A DNA stretch of 64,000 nt from Hoplostethus atlanticus. Its lineage: Eukaryota > Chordata > Actinopteri > Trachichthyiformes > Trachichthyidae. The notes beneath the pieces were generated by a model. The model was not told the DNA's origin. It searched no databases and worked only from the letters and a program-made list of their open reading frames with translations. The translations under genes were made by a program, and so were the position numbers. Where the stretch lies: NCBI GenBank assembly GCA_034670405.1, contig JAXDDX010000337.1, forward strand, positions 1 to 64,000, in the 5' to 3' direction. Shown piece after piece: positions 11,935-23,200 of the stretch. The stretch's first letter is position 1. Each line of letters opens with the position of its first letter.

Positions 11935-12086
11935 CAGTTTTTCTCAGTCGCTTTGGTCGCTTTCTCAGATCAGAATTGAAATTCTCAAAACTACTTGTTC
12001 AATCTCCACATCATCTAGTCACTTGTGCACATCATAAAAGTAATTTCTCATTCTTTTGAACAAATTGCAAATGCTTTGGCACATTC
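11935..12086 (-). mobile_element. TA-flanked inverted-repeat element, copy 1, first part
   Basis: It begins after TA with CAGTTTTTCTCAGTCGCTTT. It is the reverse complement of 22345-22503 in copy 2, sharing the segments equivalent to CACAAGTGACTAGATGATGT and CAAATTGCAAATGCTTTGGC. The gypsy 5' LTR starts immediately after it. Confidence 0.85.
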
Positions 12087-12520
12087 TGTCACGGTCTCAG
12101 CCGTGCCCCCTGTGTTCCCTATGTGTCTCTATCTGTCTGTCCCTGTCTGTGTGTGTTCGTGTGGTGGGCGTGGCTTCCCATCCTACTCCCGATTCCTGGC
12201 TACACACCTGAACCCCATCAACTCATCAGACTTCCAGTATATCTTCTCCGGTTTTCCAGTCATTCATCGCCAGATCGTTGATTCAGCCAATGTGGATCAT
12301 TATCGTCTCCAGCCATTCCGCGCATCCCCGTCTACCTGCCTGCTACCTGACTACCTGTTCATCCTCCACCTGCCTGCCCTGCCTGCCGTGTGCCCTGCCT
12401 GTCTCCCTGCTTCGCCCTGCATCCACCCTACCCTCCGGTGTTCCCTCTAAATAAACTCTCTTTGTTGATTTCACCTCTGAGTCCGAGTTTGCGTTTGGGT
12501 CCGACCAGTACACCGTTACA
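12087..12520 (+). repeat. 5' LTR of the gypsy element
   Basis: It starts TGTCACGGTCTCAGCC and ends ACACCGTTACA, the TGT...ACA boundaries usual for LTRs. AATAAACTCTC near 12449 may serve as the polyadenylation signal. The gag start ATGGACTCAGCG follows at 12538. With only one LTR seen, age from LTR divergence cannot be estimated. Confidence 0.75.
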
Positions 12521-12537
12521 GAACGATCTGGCCAACA

Positions 12538-13558
12538 TGGACTCAGCGAGCTCGGGCTCGGAGGCGGCCTCGCTCCAGAGAGCGATCGCCAGCCAGGGCG
12601 AATTTCTGGGCCAACACGATCAGGCACTCAGGAACCTCGCCGACAACAACCAGGAAATAATCGCCCAGATCGCCCAGCTAACCGAGCAAGTAGCTACGCT
12701 AACCTCTCACCTTACCCCGTCAATTTCCGCAGCTCAGCACGACCAGCCCGTCCTGGTTCCACCCCCGGCGCCTCCTCCGACCAGGGACTCCTACGCCCCA
12801 GATCCGGAACATTTCTCCGGGGACGCGGACAAGTGCCGTGGTTTTTTACTCCAGTGCTCTCTGATTTTCCACCAGCGGCCGCAAACCTTCCCCTCCGACC
12901 AGTCCAAGGTACGTTACATCATCGGTCTGTTGAGAGGAAGGGCGCTGGCATGGGTCGAAGCGGTTAATTCGCACCAGCCAGTTGAGGGATTTCGTTTTGA
13001 TGATTTTATATCTGCCTTTAAAGACGTCTTCGACCACCCTGTTCACTGGGGAGACGCGGCTAAACGCCTGACCAATCTCCGTCAGGGAACCCGGAGCGTG
13101 GCTGACTTCTCTGTGGATTTTAAAACTGGCAGCTGATGCTGGGTGGGCCGACGCGGCGCTTCGGGGCACGTTTTTAAATGCTCTTAATGAACACCTGCAG
13201 AACGAAATAGCCGCCCGAGATGAACCGTCAGATTTTAAGGCTCTTGTCTCCCTGGCAATCCAGCTCGATAACCGTCTGCGGGGGCGCCGCAGACAAAAGG
13301 CGGCACTAGTTCTGTCTCCGAGCTTCTCTGCCTCCACTCTCCCTCCTCTCGCCAGGTCGGCAGCCGCTCCTCCCACCATCACCCCGGCCCCGTTCTCCTG
13401 GACTCCCCCGGACGAAGAGGCCATGCAGCTGGGAAGAGCCCGCTTGACTCCAGCTGAGCGGCAGCGCAGGATGCGGTCGGGGGCATGCCTGTACTGCGGG
13501 GAACCCGGTCACCTTTTGGCCACCTGCCCGGCCCGGCCAAAAGGCAGGGCTCACCAGT
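12538..13558 (+). pseudogene. gag: Gypsy gag (capsid and nucleocapsid)
   Basis: A structural protein region. The N-terminal part is Ser/Ala/Gln-rich, followed by a retrotransposon gag-like helical segment (FLLQCSLIFHQRPQTFPSD and RYIIGLLRGRALAWVEA) and a C-terminal CCHC knuckle, CLYCGEPGHLLATC (about 13489-13530). The knuckle and the gag block are standard for fish gypsy elements. The region is no longer one intact frame. Confidence 0.88.
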
Positions 13559-15520
13559 AGCTGCGGGGATACTGGTGAGTCAAGCGTCCACCTCTCCCGT
13601 TCCCCGCATGCAGTTTAAGGCCACCCTGTGCTGGGATCAGGAGACCCTGCCCCTGGTGGCCTTAGTGGACTCTGGGGCCGATGAGAACTTTATCGACTCC
13701 AGCCTCACCTCACAAGCCGGTCTCGCCGTGGAGCCCTTAGCTGCTCCCCTGGACGCCAACGCCTTGGATGGCAGACTTCTGGCTCGGGTCACCCACCAGA
13801 CCAAGCCTCTACTCCTCATCCTCTCCGGCAACCACCGTGAGCAGATCCGGTTCCATGTAATCTCGTCACCCCATGCCCCCATCATCCTCGGTTACCCCTG
13901 GATCCAGCTGCACAACCCTCACCTCGACTGGGCCACCGGCAAGGTAAGCAGCTGGAGTCCATTCTGCCTTTCCACGTCTGCAGTCTGCTCTTTCCCCAAC
14001 AGAGGGCATAGCCGCTCCATCGCTGCCCGAGTCCCCGGACTTGACTACCATCCCATCTGTTTACCACGACCTGGGGGAGGTCTTCAGCAAACAGCGGGTC
14101 CTCTCTCTGCCTCCTCATCGCCCCTATGACTGCGCTATAGACCTCCTCCCGGGAGCCACTCTACCTTCCAGCCGCCTATACAACCTGTCACGTCCGGAAA
14201 GGGAGACCATGGAGGGTTACATCAGGGACTCTCTGGCTGCGGGTATCATCAGGCCCTCCTTATCCCCGGTAGGAGCAGGTTTTTTCTTTGTGTCCAAGAA
14301 GGACCACTCCCTCCGCCCATGCATTGACTTCCGGGGCCTGAACAATATCACTGTGAGAATTAAATATCCTTGATAAACTCTGCCTTTGAGCCCCTTCAGG
14401 ACGCCACGGTATTTTCGAAGTTGGACCTTCGAAACGTCTACCATCTGGTGAGGATTCGGGAGGGGGACGAATGGAAGACGGCTTTTAATACTCCGATGGG
14501 ACACTTTGAATATCTGGTGATGCCCTTCGGCCTGACCAACGCGCCGGCCGTCTTCCAAGCCCTGGTCAATGACGTGCTCCGGGATTTCCTCAACCGATCC
14601 GTGTTCGTTTACTTGGACGACATCCTCATCTTCTCCCGCAGCCCCGAGGAGCACGTCCAACACGTCCGCCAGGTGTTGCGACGCCTGCTGGAGAACAAGT
14701 TGTTCGTGAAGGCGGAGAAGTGCGAATTCCACGCCAGTTCGGTGAGCTTCCTGGGCTATATAATCGAGTGCGGGCAGGTGCGACCAGATCCAGGCAAAAT
14801 CCAAGCTGTGGTCGAGTGGCCTACGCCCACGTCCCGGAAACAACTACAGCGCTTCCTTGGCTTCGCCAATTTTTACCGTCACTTCATCAGGGACTTCAGT
14901 CGCATCGCCGTCCCGCTGACCAAGCTCACCTCTCCAGCACTCCCCTTCACCTGGACCCCCGAGGCGGGACGGGCCTTCGCTGAGCTAAAGGAGCGCTTCA
15001 CGTCCGCACCCATCCTGGTTCACCCCGACCCCTCGCGCCAGTTCATCGTGGAGGTGGATGCCTCTGACACGGGGGTCGGGCGGTCCTCTCCCAACGATCC
15101 AGCTCGGACCAGAAACTCCATCCCTGCGCCTTCCTGTCTCGTCGTCTGTCCCCCGCCGAACGCAACTATGATGTGGGCAACCGGGAGTTGCTGGCCGTGA
15201 AGCTTGCCTTGGAGGAGTGGAGACACTGGCTGGAGGGGGCCGAACTTCCTTTTGTGGTCTGGACGGACCACAAAAATCTTGCCTACCTCCAGTCAGCCAA
15301 GCGCCTCAACTCCCGTCAGGCTCGTTGGGCCTTGTTCTTTGGGCATTTCGCTTTTACCCTCAGCTATTGTCCGGGATCGCGCAATATTAAACCAGACGCT
15401 CTCTCCCGCCTGCATGTCTCCCAGGAGGCTCCGGCCAACTCGGACACCATCCTCCCGTCTTCCTGCGTGGTGGCTGCTGTTACCTGGGAGATCGAGGCGA
15501 TGGTGAGGCAAGCCCAGCAG
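13559..15520 (+). pseudogene. pol: Gypsy protease, reverse transcriptase and RNase H
   Basis: The aspartic protease signature LVDSGADENFID lies near 13660. The reverse transcriptase follows, with [46 protein letters not shown] and the catalytic YLDDILIFS near 14610. The connection and RNase H region holds [26 protein letters not shown] and [10 protein letters not shown]. Order and motifs are diagnostic of Ty3/gypsy. Broken in a few places. Confidence 0.92.
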
Positions 15521-16628
15521 ACCCAACCCGACCCAGGTAACGGCCCCCCTAACCGTTTGTTTGTTCCCAACTCAGTCCGCTCCCAGGTCCTCCAGTGGGG
15601 TCACATGTCCCAGTTGGCCTGCCATCCAGGGATGGGCTGCATGCTGTCGCTCCTCAGAGGACACTTTTGGTGGCCGACCATGGAGGCCGACACCCGCGCC
15701 TTCGTCGCCGCCTTCACGGTGTGTGCGCGTGGCAAGACCTCCCACCGGCCCCCGGCTGGCCTGCTCCGCCCTCTACCTTTTTCCCAGTCGCCCGTGGTCC
15801 CACATTGCACTCGACTTCGTCACCGGACTACCCCCGTCACAAGGTAACACCACCATACTCACCATCGTCGACCGTTTTTCAAAAGCTGCACACTTCGTTG
15901 CTCTCCCCAAACTCCCCACAGCCCATGAGACGGCCGAGCTACTTACCTTCCATGTTCTTCGCCTCCATGGGATCCCATCGGACATCGTGTCAGACCGGGG
16001 GCCACAATTCATTTCCCAGGTGTGGAGGTCCTTCTGCCAAGCCCTGGGAGCCTCGGTGAGCCTCTCCTCTGGCTTCCATCCCCAAACCAATGGCCAAACG
16101 GAGCGGGCTAACCAAGACCTGGAGTCTGCGCTCCGCTGTGTCGCCGCTCGCAACCCCTCCTCCTGGAGCTCCCAGCTACCGTGGGTAGAGTATGCCCACA
16201 ACTCTCTCACCAGTGCAGCCATGGGGAGGTCGCCATTCGAGGCCTCCTTGGGCTATCAACCTCCCCTGTTCCCAGCCCAGGAGGAGGAGATTGCGGTGCC
16301 ATCCGTCCAGGCCCACCTACGCCGTTGCCGCCGGATTTGGAGGGAGACACGCTCCGCTCTCCTCCGCACTGCCGACCGCAACCGACGCCTGGCCGACCAC
16401 CACCGGACCCCGGCTCCGGAGTACCGCCCAGGTCAGAGAGTTTGGTTGTCATCGAGAGATATTCCCCTCAGGGTTACCTCTAGGAAACTGTCCCCCCGTT
16501 TTATTGGTCCTTATGAGATCGATAGCATCATCAACCCCTCTGCCGTTAGACTGAAACTTCCCAGGTCCATGAAAATCCATCCTACCTTCCACGTCTCCCA
16601 GATAAAACCAGTGTCTGTCAGCCCTTGC
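15521..16628 (+). pseudogene. pol: Gypsy integrase region
   Basis: An HHCC zinc-binding part (HPGMGC, then [10 protein letters not shown]), the catalytic core with [17 protein letters not shown] and [12 protein letters not shown], then a C-terminal GPY/F-type module ([20 protein letters not shown]) and [11 protein letters not shown]. These place it as the integrase of the same element. The sequence passes directly into the flanking DNA element, and no 3' LTR follows. Confidence 0.88.
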
Positions 16629-17135
16629 ATATCAAGCATGTCAACCATTTCTATTAGACTTTTTTTGTAAATGTGTTCTGAATTGATGAATCTTGACTTT
16701 CACTACAGTTTTTCTCAGTTGCTTTGGCTCAATTCTCCAATGACAGTTGAAGTCGTCAAATCAATATGTGAAATTCTTCACAACATTTTGTTACTTGTGC
16801 ACAACAGAAAGAGCATTTCTCTTTGTTACCATTTGCAAATGTTTTAGCACATTTAGACAAATGACAATTATGACTTATTGGTTGTATATGTCTTTTGAAA
16901 TTGATATATGCCATACAAAAAAAGTGCAGCCTTGTGCATTTTCAATCATTGTCATCAAACCCTTCGCCATAGTTTCCATCAGAGTAACTGTTCTATTGAC
17001 AACATGGCTAAGCATTTTGACTATCTTGTTTGTACTCAATGACACAAGGACTTGTCATTCTGATGGCACTGACATGTTCATTGACGTAAAGATTACTTTT
17101 GAGAGATGAACTAAGGACTTTGAGCAAGTATTGTA
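16629..17135 (-). mobile_element. TA-flanked inverted-repeat element, copy 1, second part
   Basis: Reverse complement of about 21665-22165 in copy 2. It contains the internal terminal-repeat-like end CAGTTTTTCTCAGTTGC at 16706, next to TA, exactly as copy 2 has at 22085-22100. Similarity fades near 17135 before the outer terminus is reached. There is no coding capacity. Confidence 0.85.
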
Positions 17136-17440
17136 ATCCGACTTTCTTCTTCTGTGCGCTTTTTTTGCTCACCTGTAGCCAGAAAACTGCTTGTGCCACA
17201 TATGTGGTTCAGGTATCGAAATGTGTGGAATTATGCGATGGGGTGTGGAAATTAGAAACGAATGCAGAAATTTGCACGATTTGCAAGTTATCGCAGAAAA
17301 ACATGATTTTTTTAAAAACGCGGTTGAAGTGTATCTCCTCCTGCAGTTTTCGAGCGACATGCACGTGTCATATGTCAAACTGGCCGGAATTATGTGTAGA
17401 AGTGTGCTATGTCTTTTCTAAGAGATACTAGTAGTACTTT
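17136..17440. other. Unassigned
   Basis: Nothing is recognised. Short overlapping frames on both strands have no domain. Confidence 0.4.
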
Positions 17441-17976
17441 AGGAATTATGAAGTACTTTGTACCGGTGCTGAGTTAGCAAAAAACGCCCATAGACTTCAA
17501 TGTATTTTGAACTCTCCATAGACTTCAATGTATTTTGTACTCTCATAGACTGCAACTGCATTCAACTTCATTCAACTTTCAAGTACTACTAATAGTACTA
17601 CTACATATGCTGCCATTTTGGATCGAGGTGGCCATTTTGGATCCAGACCACCATTTTAGATCCAGAGAGTACACCTTAGCAATCACATAGACCTCAATGT
17701 ATTTGTAATGCAACTGCATTCAACTTCATACAACTTTGAAGTACTATGACTAGTACTACTACAAATGCCGCCATTGGATCCAGGCGGCCATTTTGGATCC
17801 AGCCACTAAACGTTAGCAATGACATATTAGACCCTAGCAATGACTTATAAACAACGTAGGAACCAACTATGACACTTTAGCAACCAACTATGACACCCTA
17901 GCAACCAACTATGACACCCTAGCAACCGCCTAGGACACCATAGCAACGGCCCAGGACACCCTAGCAACACCCTAGC
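17441..17976. repeat. Minisatellite block: 158-bp unit, then CCTAGCAAC units
   Basis: TGCAACTGCATTCAAC recurs at 17551 and 17709, giving a period of 158. Each unit carries CATAGAC(T/C)TCAATGTATTT, TACTACTACA and GCCATTTTGGATCC. From about 17820 this passes into degenerate units of 20-30 bases built on CCTAGCAAC and CCAGGACAC, which resume after the LINE at 20396. Confidence 0.85.
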
Positions 17977-18310
17977 CATCAAATCAAATCAAATCAAATC
18001 ACATTTATTTGTATAGCCCTTAATCACCGTTACAGTCTCTAAGGGCTTCACAGTGCCCAACATGTGAAAATAATAAATGGTTAGTACACGACATCCCCCA
18101 GCCTTAGACCCTCAGAGAGGACAAGGAAAAACTCCCACAAACCCTCACTGGGAAAATTGGGAGAAACCTTGGGAGGGGCTACTCAGAGAGGGATCCCCCT
18201 ACCAGGACGGTTGGGTGTGCAATAGATGCCGAGTTTGGGCAAGCAGCGTATACACAATATATGAAAGTTTATTTTGGTGGGACATCCAGATCTGATGGGG
18301 CGGCATCACA

Positions 18311-18533
18311 GCAACGGCAACTCAGTCAGCGTCATCATAGGACTAGGGGACCATGCAGGCGCCAACACTGCCCACATAGGAGAACGCAACATCCGCTCAG
18401 TCAGCATCGTGCTAGGAGGCGGGACCAACCAGACGCCAACTCTGCCCAGATAGGAGAACGCAACGTCCGCTCAGTCAGCATCGTCCTAGGAGGCGGGACC
18501 AACCAGACGCCAACTCTGCCGGGCTGCGGCCTG
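18311..18533 (-). repeat. 74-bp tandem repeat in the LINE 3' UTR
   Basis: CGCAAC(A/G)TCCGCTCAGTCAG recurs at 18385 and 18459 (period 74), with a diverged partial unit before and another partial unit after. Each unit includes GGAGGCGGGACCAACCAGAC. Confidence 0.85.
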
Positions 18534-18735
18534 GAACAGATAGGAGACTCACCCACACACACCCATACACACACTCTCACTCACACAGACAAACATGACC
18601 AGCGTCAGTGGACAGGAGCAGGTAGACCAGGAGAATAGGACATGTAGGCAGGATGCTAGTATCCATCGGCAGGACCCTGATCTAGGATGAGCTAACTGGT
18701 CTAGCCTTACTCTGAGAAGAGACTGAGCCACTCCC

Positions 18736-20245
18736 TCAAGGCTGGTCAAATGACAGAGAGAATAAATGGGTTTTTAGCCTTGACTTAAAGACTTCGATAG
18801 AGCCTGCCTCTCTGATTGAGGCAGGCAGACTGTTCCATAGATAGGGAGCCCGGTAAGAGAAGGCTCTGTTACCTGCAGTTTTCTTTTTGACTGCTGGGAT
18901 AGACAGGTAGCCAGCGTCCTGAGATCTGAGGGCGCGTGGCGGTTTATAAGGTTTAATCAAATCGGATAAATAGGACGGTGCCATCCCATGTAATGATTTA
19001 TATGTAAGTAAAAGCACCTTAAAGTCACACCTGGCCTGAATTGGTAGCCAGTGTAATGAGGACAGGATGGGAGTTATATGGTCGAATTTCCTAGTTTTGG
19101 TCAGGATTCTGGCAGCAGCATTCTGGACCAGTTGTAGTTTTTTTAGTGCGCCCAGTAGGTAAGCCCGAGAAAAGGACATTGCAATAATCGATTCTGGATG
19201 ATACAAAGGCATGTACTAAAATTTCTGCGTCTGCCTCTGTTAGCATAGGTCGAATTTTAGCAATATTGCGAAGATGATAAAACGCTGATTTAGTGATCTC
19301 CTTAATGTGCAACTCCAATGAGAGGGTAGGGTCGAATTTTACCCCAAGGTTTTTAACGTATGGGCTCTGGGAGATTACACAACTATCAAAGTTAAGAGTA
19401 CTATTCTCAAATAAGTGTCTATGTCTAGCCGGTCCCACAATCAGCATCTCAGTTTTGCTGCCATTAAGGAGTAGGAAGTTTAGGGACATCCAATATTTGA
19501 CCTCTGATAGGCAGGCCTCTAGTTTTTGGAATTGGGTGTCATCGGTTGGTTTGACTGGTATGTAAATTTGGGTGTCATCGGCGTAGCAATGGAAGTTAAT
19601 GCCAAATTTGCGAATGATGCCACCAAGTGGTAGCATATAGATAGAGAATAGCAGTGGTCCTAGGACAGAGCCTTGTGGGACACCAAAGTCCATATTGCAA
19701 CACTCTGAGGTCATGTTGTTGTAAAAGACGTGGTGTGATCTATCAAGTAGGTAAGACCTAAACCAAGAAAGGGCTGATCCCCGGATACCAATATAATGTT
19801 CAAGACGGTTCAAGAGTATCGCATGATCAATTGTGTCGAAGGCTGCACTCAGGTCAAGTAGCAATAGTGCTGAGGTTGAATTGGAGTCAATAGCTAACAA
19901 AAGATCATTTACCACTCTCGTAAGTGCAGTTTCGGTCGAGTGAAGGGATCTAAAGCCAGATTGAAAGGGATCAAGCAGGTTATTTTTTGTCAAAAAATCT
20001 GTAAGTTGACTGGCTACTGTTCGTTCAATTAATTTGGAGAGGAACGGCAGATTTGAGATTGGTCTATAGTTCTGAAGTACTTCGGGGTCAAGGTTCGGTT
20101 TTTTCAGTAGTGGCTTGATCACGGCCGTTTTAAAGGCGGAGGGCACCGTGCCAGTGGAGAGCGACTGATTGATCATATAGAGAATGGAGGGTCCTAGGAT
20201 AGGGAATACTTCTTTAAGTAGTTTAGCAGGTAGAGGGTCAAGCAT
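18736..20245 (-). pseudogene. L2 reverse transcriptase and C-terminal region
   Basis: The open frame 20245-19091 has the reverse transcriptase blocks LPAKLLKEVFP, NYRPISNLPFLSKLIER, FQSGFRSLHSTETAL, LLLDLSAAFDTIDH, GVPQGSVLGPLLFSIYM and the intact catalytic box CYADDTQIYI near 19590. The post-RT part reads FYHLRNIAKIRPML and SSRIDYCNVLFSGLP. The continuation is in another frame (19212-18736: LQLVQNAAARILTKT, HWLPIQARCDFKVLLLTYKS, YLWNSLPASIREA), so there is one frameshift near 19150. The endonuclease is missing because of 5' truncation. This is a dead copy with an otherwise well preserved RT. Confidence 0.92.
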
Positions 20246-20395
20246 GCAGGTCGTGGGTTTTGAAGACAGAGTTAGCTTGGTGAGAGAGTCTAAGGAAACT
20301 AAATCAAACTGTGAGAAAAGACATTCAGCCCGGGGAACACCAAGTGGACTTTTCAGGGGTGAGACGGCACCGCCAGTAGAGAGTGTACTGGTAGA

Positions 20396-20620
20396 AACAC
20401 CCTAGCAACGGCCCAGGGCACCCTAGCACACCTAGCAACGGCCTAGGATACCTTAGCAACACCCTAGCAACGGCCCAGGACACCTAGCAACACCCAGGCA
20501 ATGGCCTAGGACACCCTAGCAACACCCTAGCAACGGCCTAGAACACCCTAGCAATGGCCCAGGACACCCTAGCAACACCCTAGCAATGGCCCAGGACACC
20601 TTAGTGACCACCTGGTACAA
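20396..20620. repeat. CCTAGCAAC minisatellite, right part
   Basis: A continuation of the array cut by the LINE: about ten degenerate units of ACACCCTAGCAAC and GGCCCAGGACACC. Confidence 0.85.
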
Positions 20621-21531
20621 CAGAGTAATATATACTTCGCGGTTTGCCCGTACAGCAATCCCACGCATTTTCCGCAGGAAATGCATTTCTAGTTTGTTTA
20701 TTGCGTGTCTACAGAAGGGCAGGACTGCTACCTCTGTCATTTCCAATCACAACACTGCCTGTCTGAGGCTTGCTACATGCATGAGTGTTTGTGTATTTGT
20801 GTGTGTGTGTGCGTGTGTGTTCTGATTCTTCTGTCCTTGTGAGATTTTAGACCTTCAGAGTGAAGACATTTCTGTGAAGTGAGGTCATTTGGCCTCTCCT
20901 CACTCCTTCAAGCAAATTACATTGTCTGATTACATTGTCATAACATTGTGGCAAAGTAACAACTTATGTCGTCACAACCGGAAAGGTTCAATTCCAGGAT
21001 CCGTCACAATGACGCAACGATGCAACATTGTCAGGGCTGTAACTACTAAGAGGCGGTCTAATTACCACCATGTACAAAAATACCTGAGGTGTTACCCTAG
21101 TCTGACACGCCGCAGCATTGCTCTCAAAGCAATACGTGAGAGCGCAGACTGTAATCTCCCACTGTAGCTGAACCAGAGGCCACCAGATAAAGGGTTGCCC
21201 ATGTGGGTATGGTATGAGTCTTTCATGATGCTTTCTTTTAATCTCATCCTCTGACATTTGAAAGAGAGTAACTCTCAAATGGAACACTCTCTCTCTTTTT
21301 TTAAATTTCTTATTTTTACCTTGTTATATTGTCTGCCAGCTGTGCCTTCTTATAGGAAAGCAAAATCCAAGAAGAGATATCATACCTTTAATTTTGCCTA
21401 GCTAACTAAAATGAGATTAAAGGCATTTTCTCCTCAAATTCAACTCAAGAGAAACAACCACATATAGGCTCATGTTATCCTCACTCTGATCAAAACAAGA
21501 AATCTCCAAATGACCTTAAATAACTGTCAAT
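20621..21531. other. Intergenic, nothing recognised
   Basis: There is a TG-rich patch near 20795-20820. Short frames on both strands have no domain. Confidence 0.4.
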
Positions 21532-21533
21532 TA

Positions 21534-22503
21534 CAGTTTTTCTCAGTCGCTTTAGTACATTTCTCGAATCATCCTTAAGATTTGCAAAACAGTAAGTGCA
21601 TTTCTCGAAACAATTGGTACAAACAGCACAACACAATGGATTACCTGCAAAAGCCTGTAATTTGCTCAAAATACTGAGTTCATCTCTCAAAAGTAAATCT
21701 TTATGTCAATGAACATGTCAGTGCCATCAGAATGACAAGTCCTTGTGTCATTGAGTACAAACAAGATAGTCAAAATGCTTAGCCATGTTGTCAATATAAC
21801 AGTGTACTCTGATGGAAACTATGGCGAAGGGTTTGATGACAATGATTGAAAATGCACAAGGCTGCACTCTGTATGGCATATATCAATTTCAAAAGACATA
21901 TACAACCAATAATTGTTCAAATTGTCAGTCATAATTCTTAGTCATTTGCCTAATTGTGCTAAAACATTTGCAGATGGTAACAAAGAGAAATGCTCTTTCT
22001 GTTGTTCACAAGTAAAAAAATGTTGTGAAGAATTTCACATATTGTTTTGACGACTTCAACTGTCATTGGAGATTTGAGCCAAGGCAACTGAGAAAAACTG
22101 TAGTGAAAAGATTAAATTCAGGACACATTTACAAAAAACTTCTAATATAAATGTATAGAAAATATGCTTGACAGATTATGACAACTGGTTCAACCATTTT
22201 GCATGTAATGACTTATGCAATGAACTAATGCCTAGATGTTTTGGGGGGTAAGACTATTCAACAGAGAACCAATATAATACATTTTGATCAACATGACAGA
22301 AACTATTGATAATGTAGGAAACAGCAGACAGTTGGACATAATCATTTGCATGAATGTGCCAAAGCATTTGCAATTTGTTCAAAAGAATGAGAATCTGCTT
22401 TTATGATGTGCACAAGTGACTAGATGATGTGGAGGTTGAACAAGTAGTTTTGAGAATTTCAATTCTGATCTGAGAAATGTACCAAAGCGACTGAGAAAAA
22501 CTG
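21534..22503 (+). mobile_element. TA-flanked inverted-repeat element (Tc1/mariner-like MITE), copy 2
   Basis: It is bounded by TA at 21532 and 22504. The left end CAGTTTTTCTCAGTCGCTTT matches the inverted right end AAAGCGACTGAGAAAAACTG. A third terminus, GCAACTGAGAAAAACTG followed by TA, lies inside at 22084-22100. The element therefore looks like a 567-bp unit plus a 403-bp extension with its own end. No transposase remains. The TA duplication suggests Tc1/mariner or a TA-targeting relative. Copy 1 at 11.9-17.1 kb has the same three-ended design in reverse. Confidence 0.85.
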
Positions 22504-22539
22504 TAACTCAACTGTCTGAATGCATGAGACAGGCACACA

Positions 22540-23200
22540 AGTAGTTAATATTGGACGCCTCCTGTCAAAATTTGATTGATGACCTTTTGACCCCCATTTG
22601 ATTGATTGACAGCTTGTCAATATTGACAGTTTTTATTGACAGCTTGTCAGTATTTGACAGTTTTGATTGATGACCTATTGACCTCCTTTTGATTGACAGC
22701 CTGTCAGTAATTGCCAGTTTTGAATGATGACCTGTGTGATGTGACATGTTGTGACCTTTTAATTATTTAATGATCCTATTGATGAGGTATTTCAGAGTGT
22801 GTGGGCGGAGGCGTCATTCATTTGTTCTTTTGATCCTGAAAGGGGGTATTGACCAACTGTGGGGCATTGGAGGTTGTGGGACACCTGGAGTGCTATGGGA
22901 AAGTGTTTTTGTTTTATGCTCATTAACTGTCCAGTATCAAGCAATGGTCATTGTGGGGATTGTGGACACCTGGAGTGTTATGGGAAAGTGTTTTTGTTTT
23001 ATGCTCATTAACTGTCCAGTATCAAACAATGGTCATTGTGGGGATTGTGGACACCTGGAGTGCTATGGGAAAGTGTTTTTGTTTTATGCTCATTAACTGT
23101 CCAGTGTCAAACAATGGGCATTGGGGAGCTGTGTGTCACAATGGGCACTATGGACTGTTTTAGTTTTATGCTCATTAACTGACCATTGTCAAATGTGTCA
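22540..23200 (+). repeat. Left Polinton terminal repeat with internal tandem repeats
   Basis: The outer 380 bases match the right end in reverse. Within it are units of about 58 bases built on TGACAGCCTGTCAGTA, then three copies of an 85-bp unit starting ACACCTGGAGTG at 22881, 22966 and 23051. The right end carries only one such unit, so the two ends differ in repeat number. Confidence 0.88.

Larger units (their letters stand above)
12087..16628 (+). mobile_element. Ty3/gypsy LTR retrotransposon (fossil)
   Basis: A metavirus-like element with a 5' LTR, gag, protease, reverse transcriptase, RNase H and integrase in the usual Ty3/gypsy order. It sits inside an older TA-flanked DNA element, whose two halves lie on either side. 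A 3' LTR is not seen, so the copy is incomplete, and its reading frames have several breaks (roughly four to six). High similarity of its coding blocks to living families suggests moderate age. The GC-rich coding sequence contrasts with the AT-rich surroundings. Confidence 0.93.
17977..20395 (-). mobile_element. L2-clade LINE, 5' truncated
   Basis: It reads leftward. The 3' end is the GATTT microsatellite at 17977-18000, preceded by the L2-like stem GGGCTATACAAATAAATGTG, and the 5' edge is at 20395. AACACCCTAGC borders both sides (17966-17976 and 20396-20406). This could be an 11-bp target duplication, with the caution that the host minisatellite itself repeats that word. ORF1 and the endonuclease are absent. 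The 3' UTR holds a tandem repeat (18311-18533). It is fairly young by its long open frames. Confidence 0.9.

Noticed and set aside
12846-14843. Long minus-strand frames (up to about 208 residues) opposite the gypsy element
   Set aside because: They are antisense shadows of gag and pol in GC-rich DNA. The plus-strand products match Ty3/gypsy motifs.
17820-20610. The CCTAGCAAC array as a CRISPR-like or telomere-like repeat
   Set aside because: There are no constant repeat and unique spacer units and no TTAGGG. It is an ordinary degenerate minisatellite split by a LINE.
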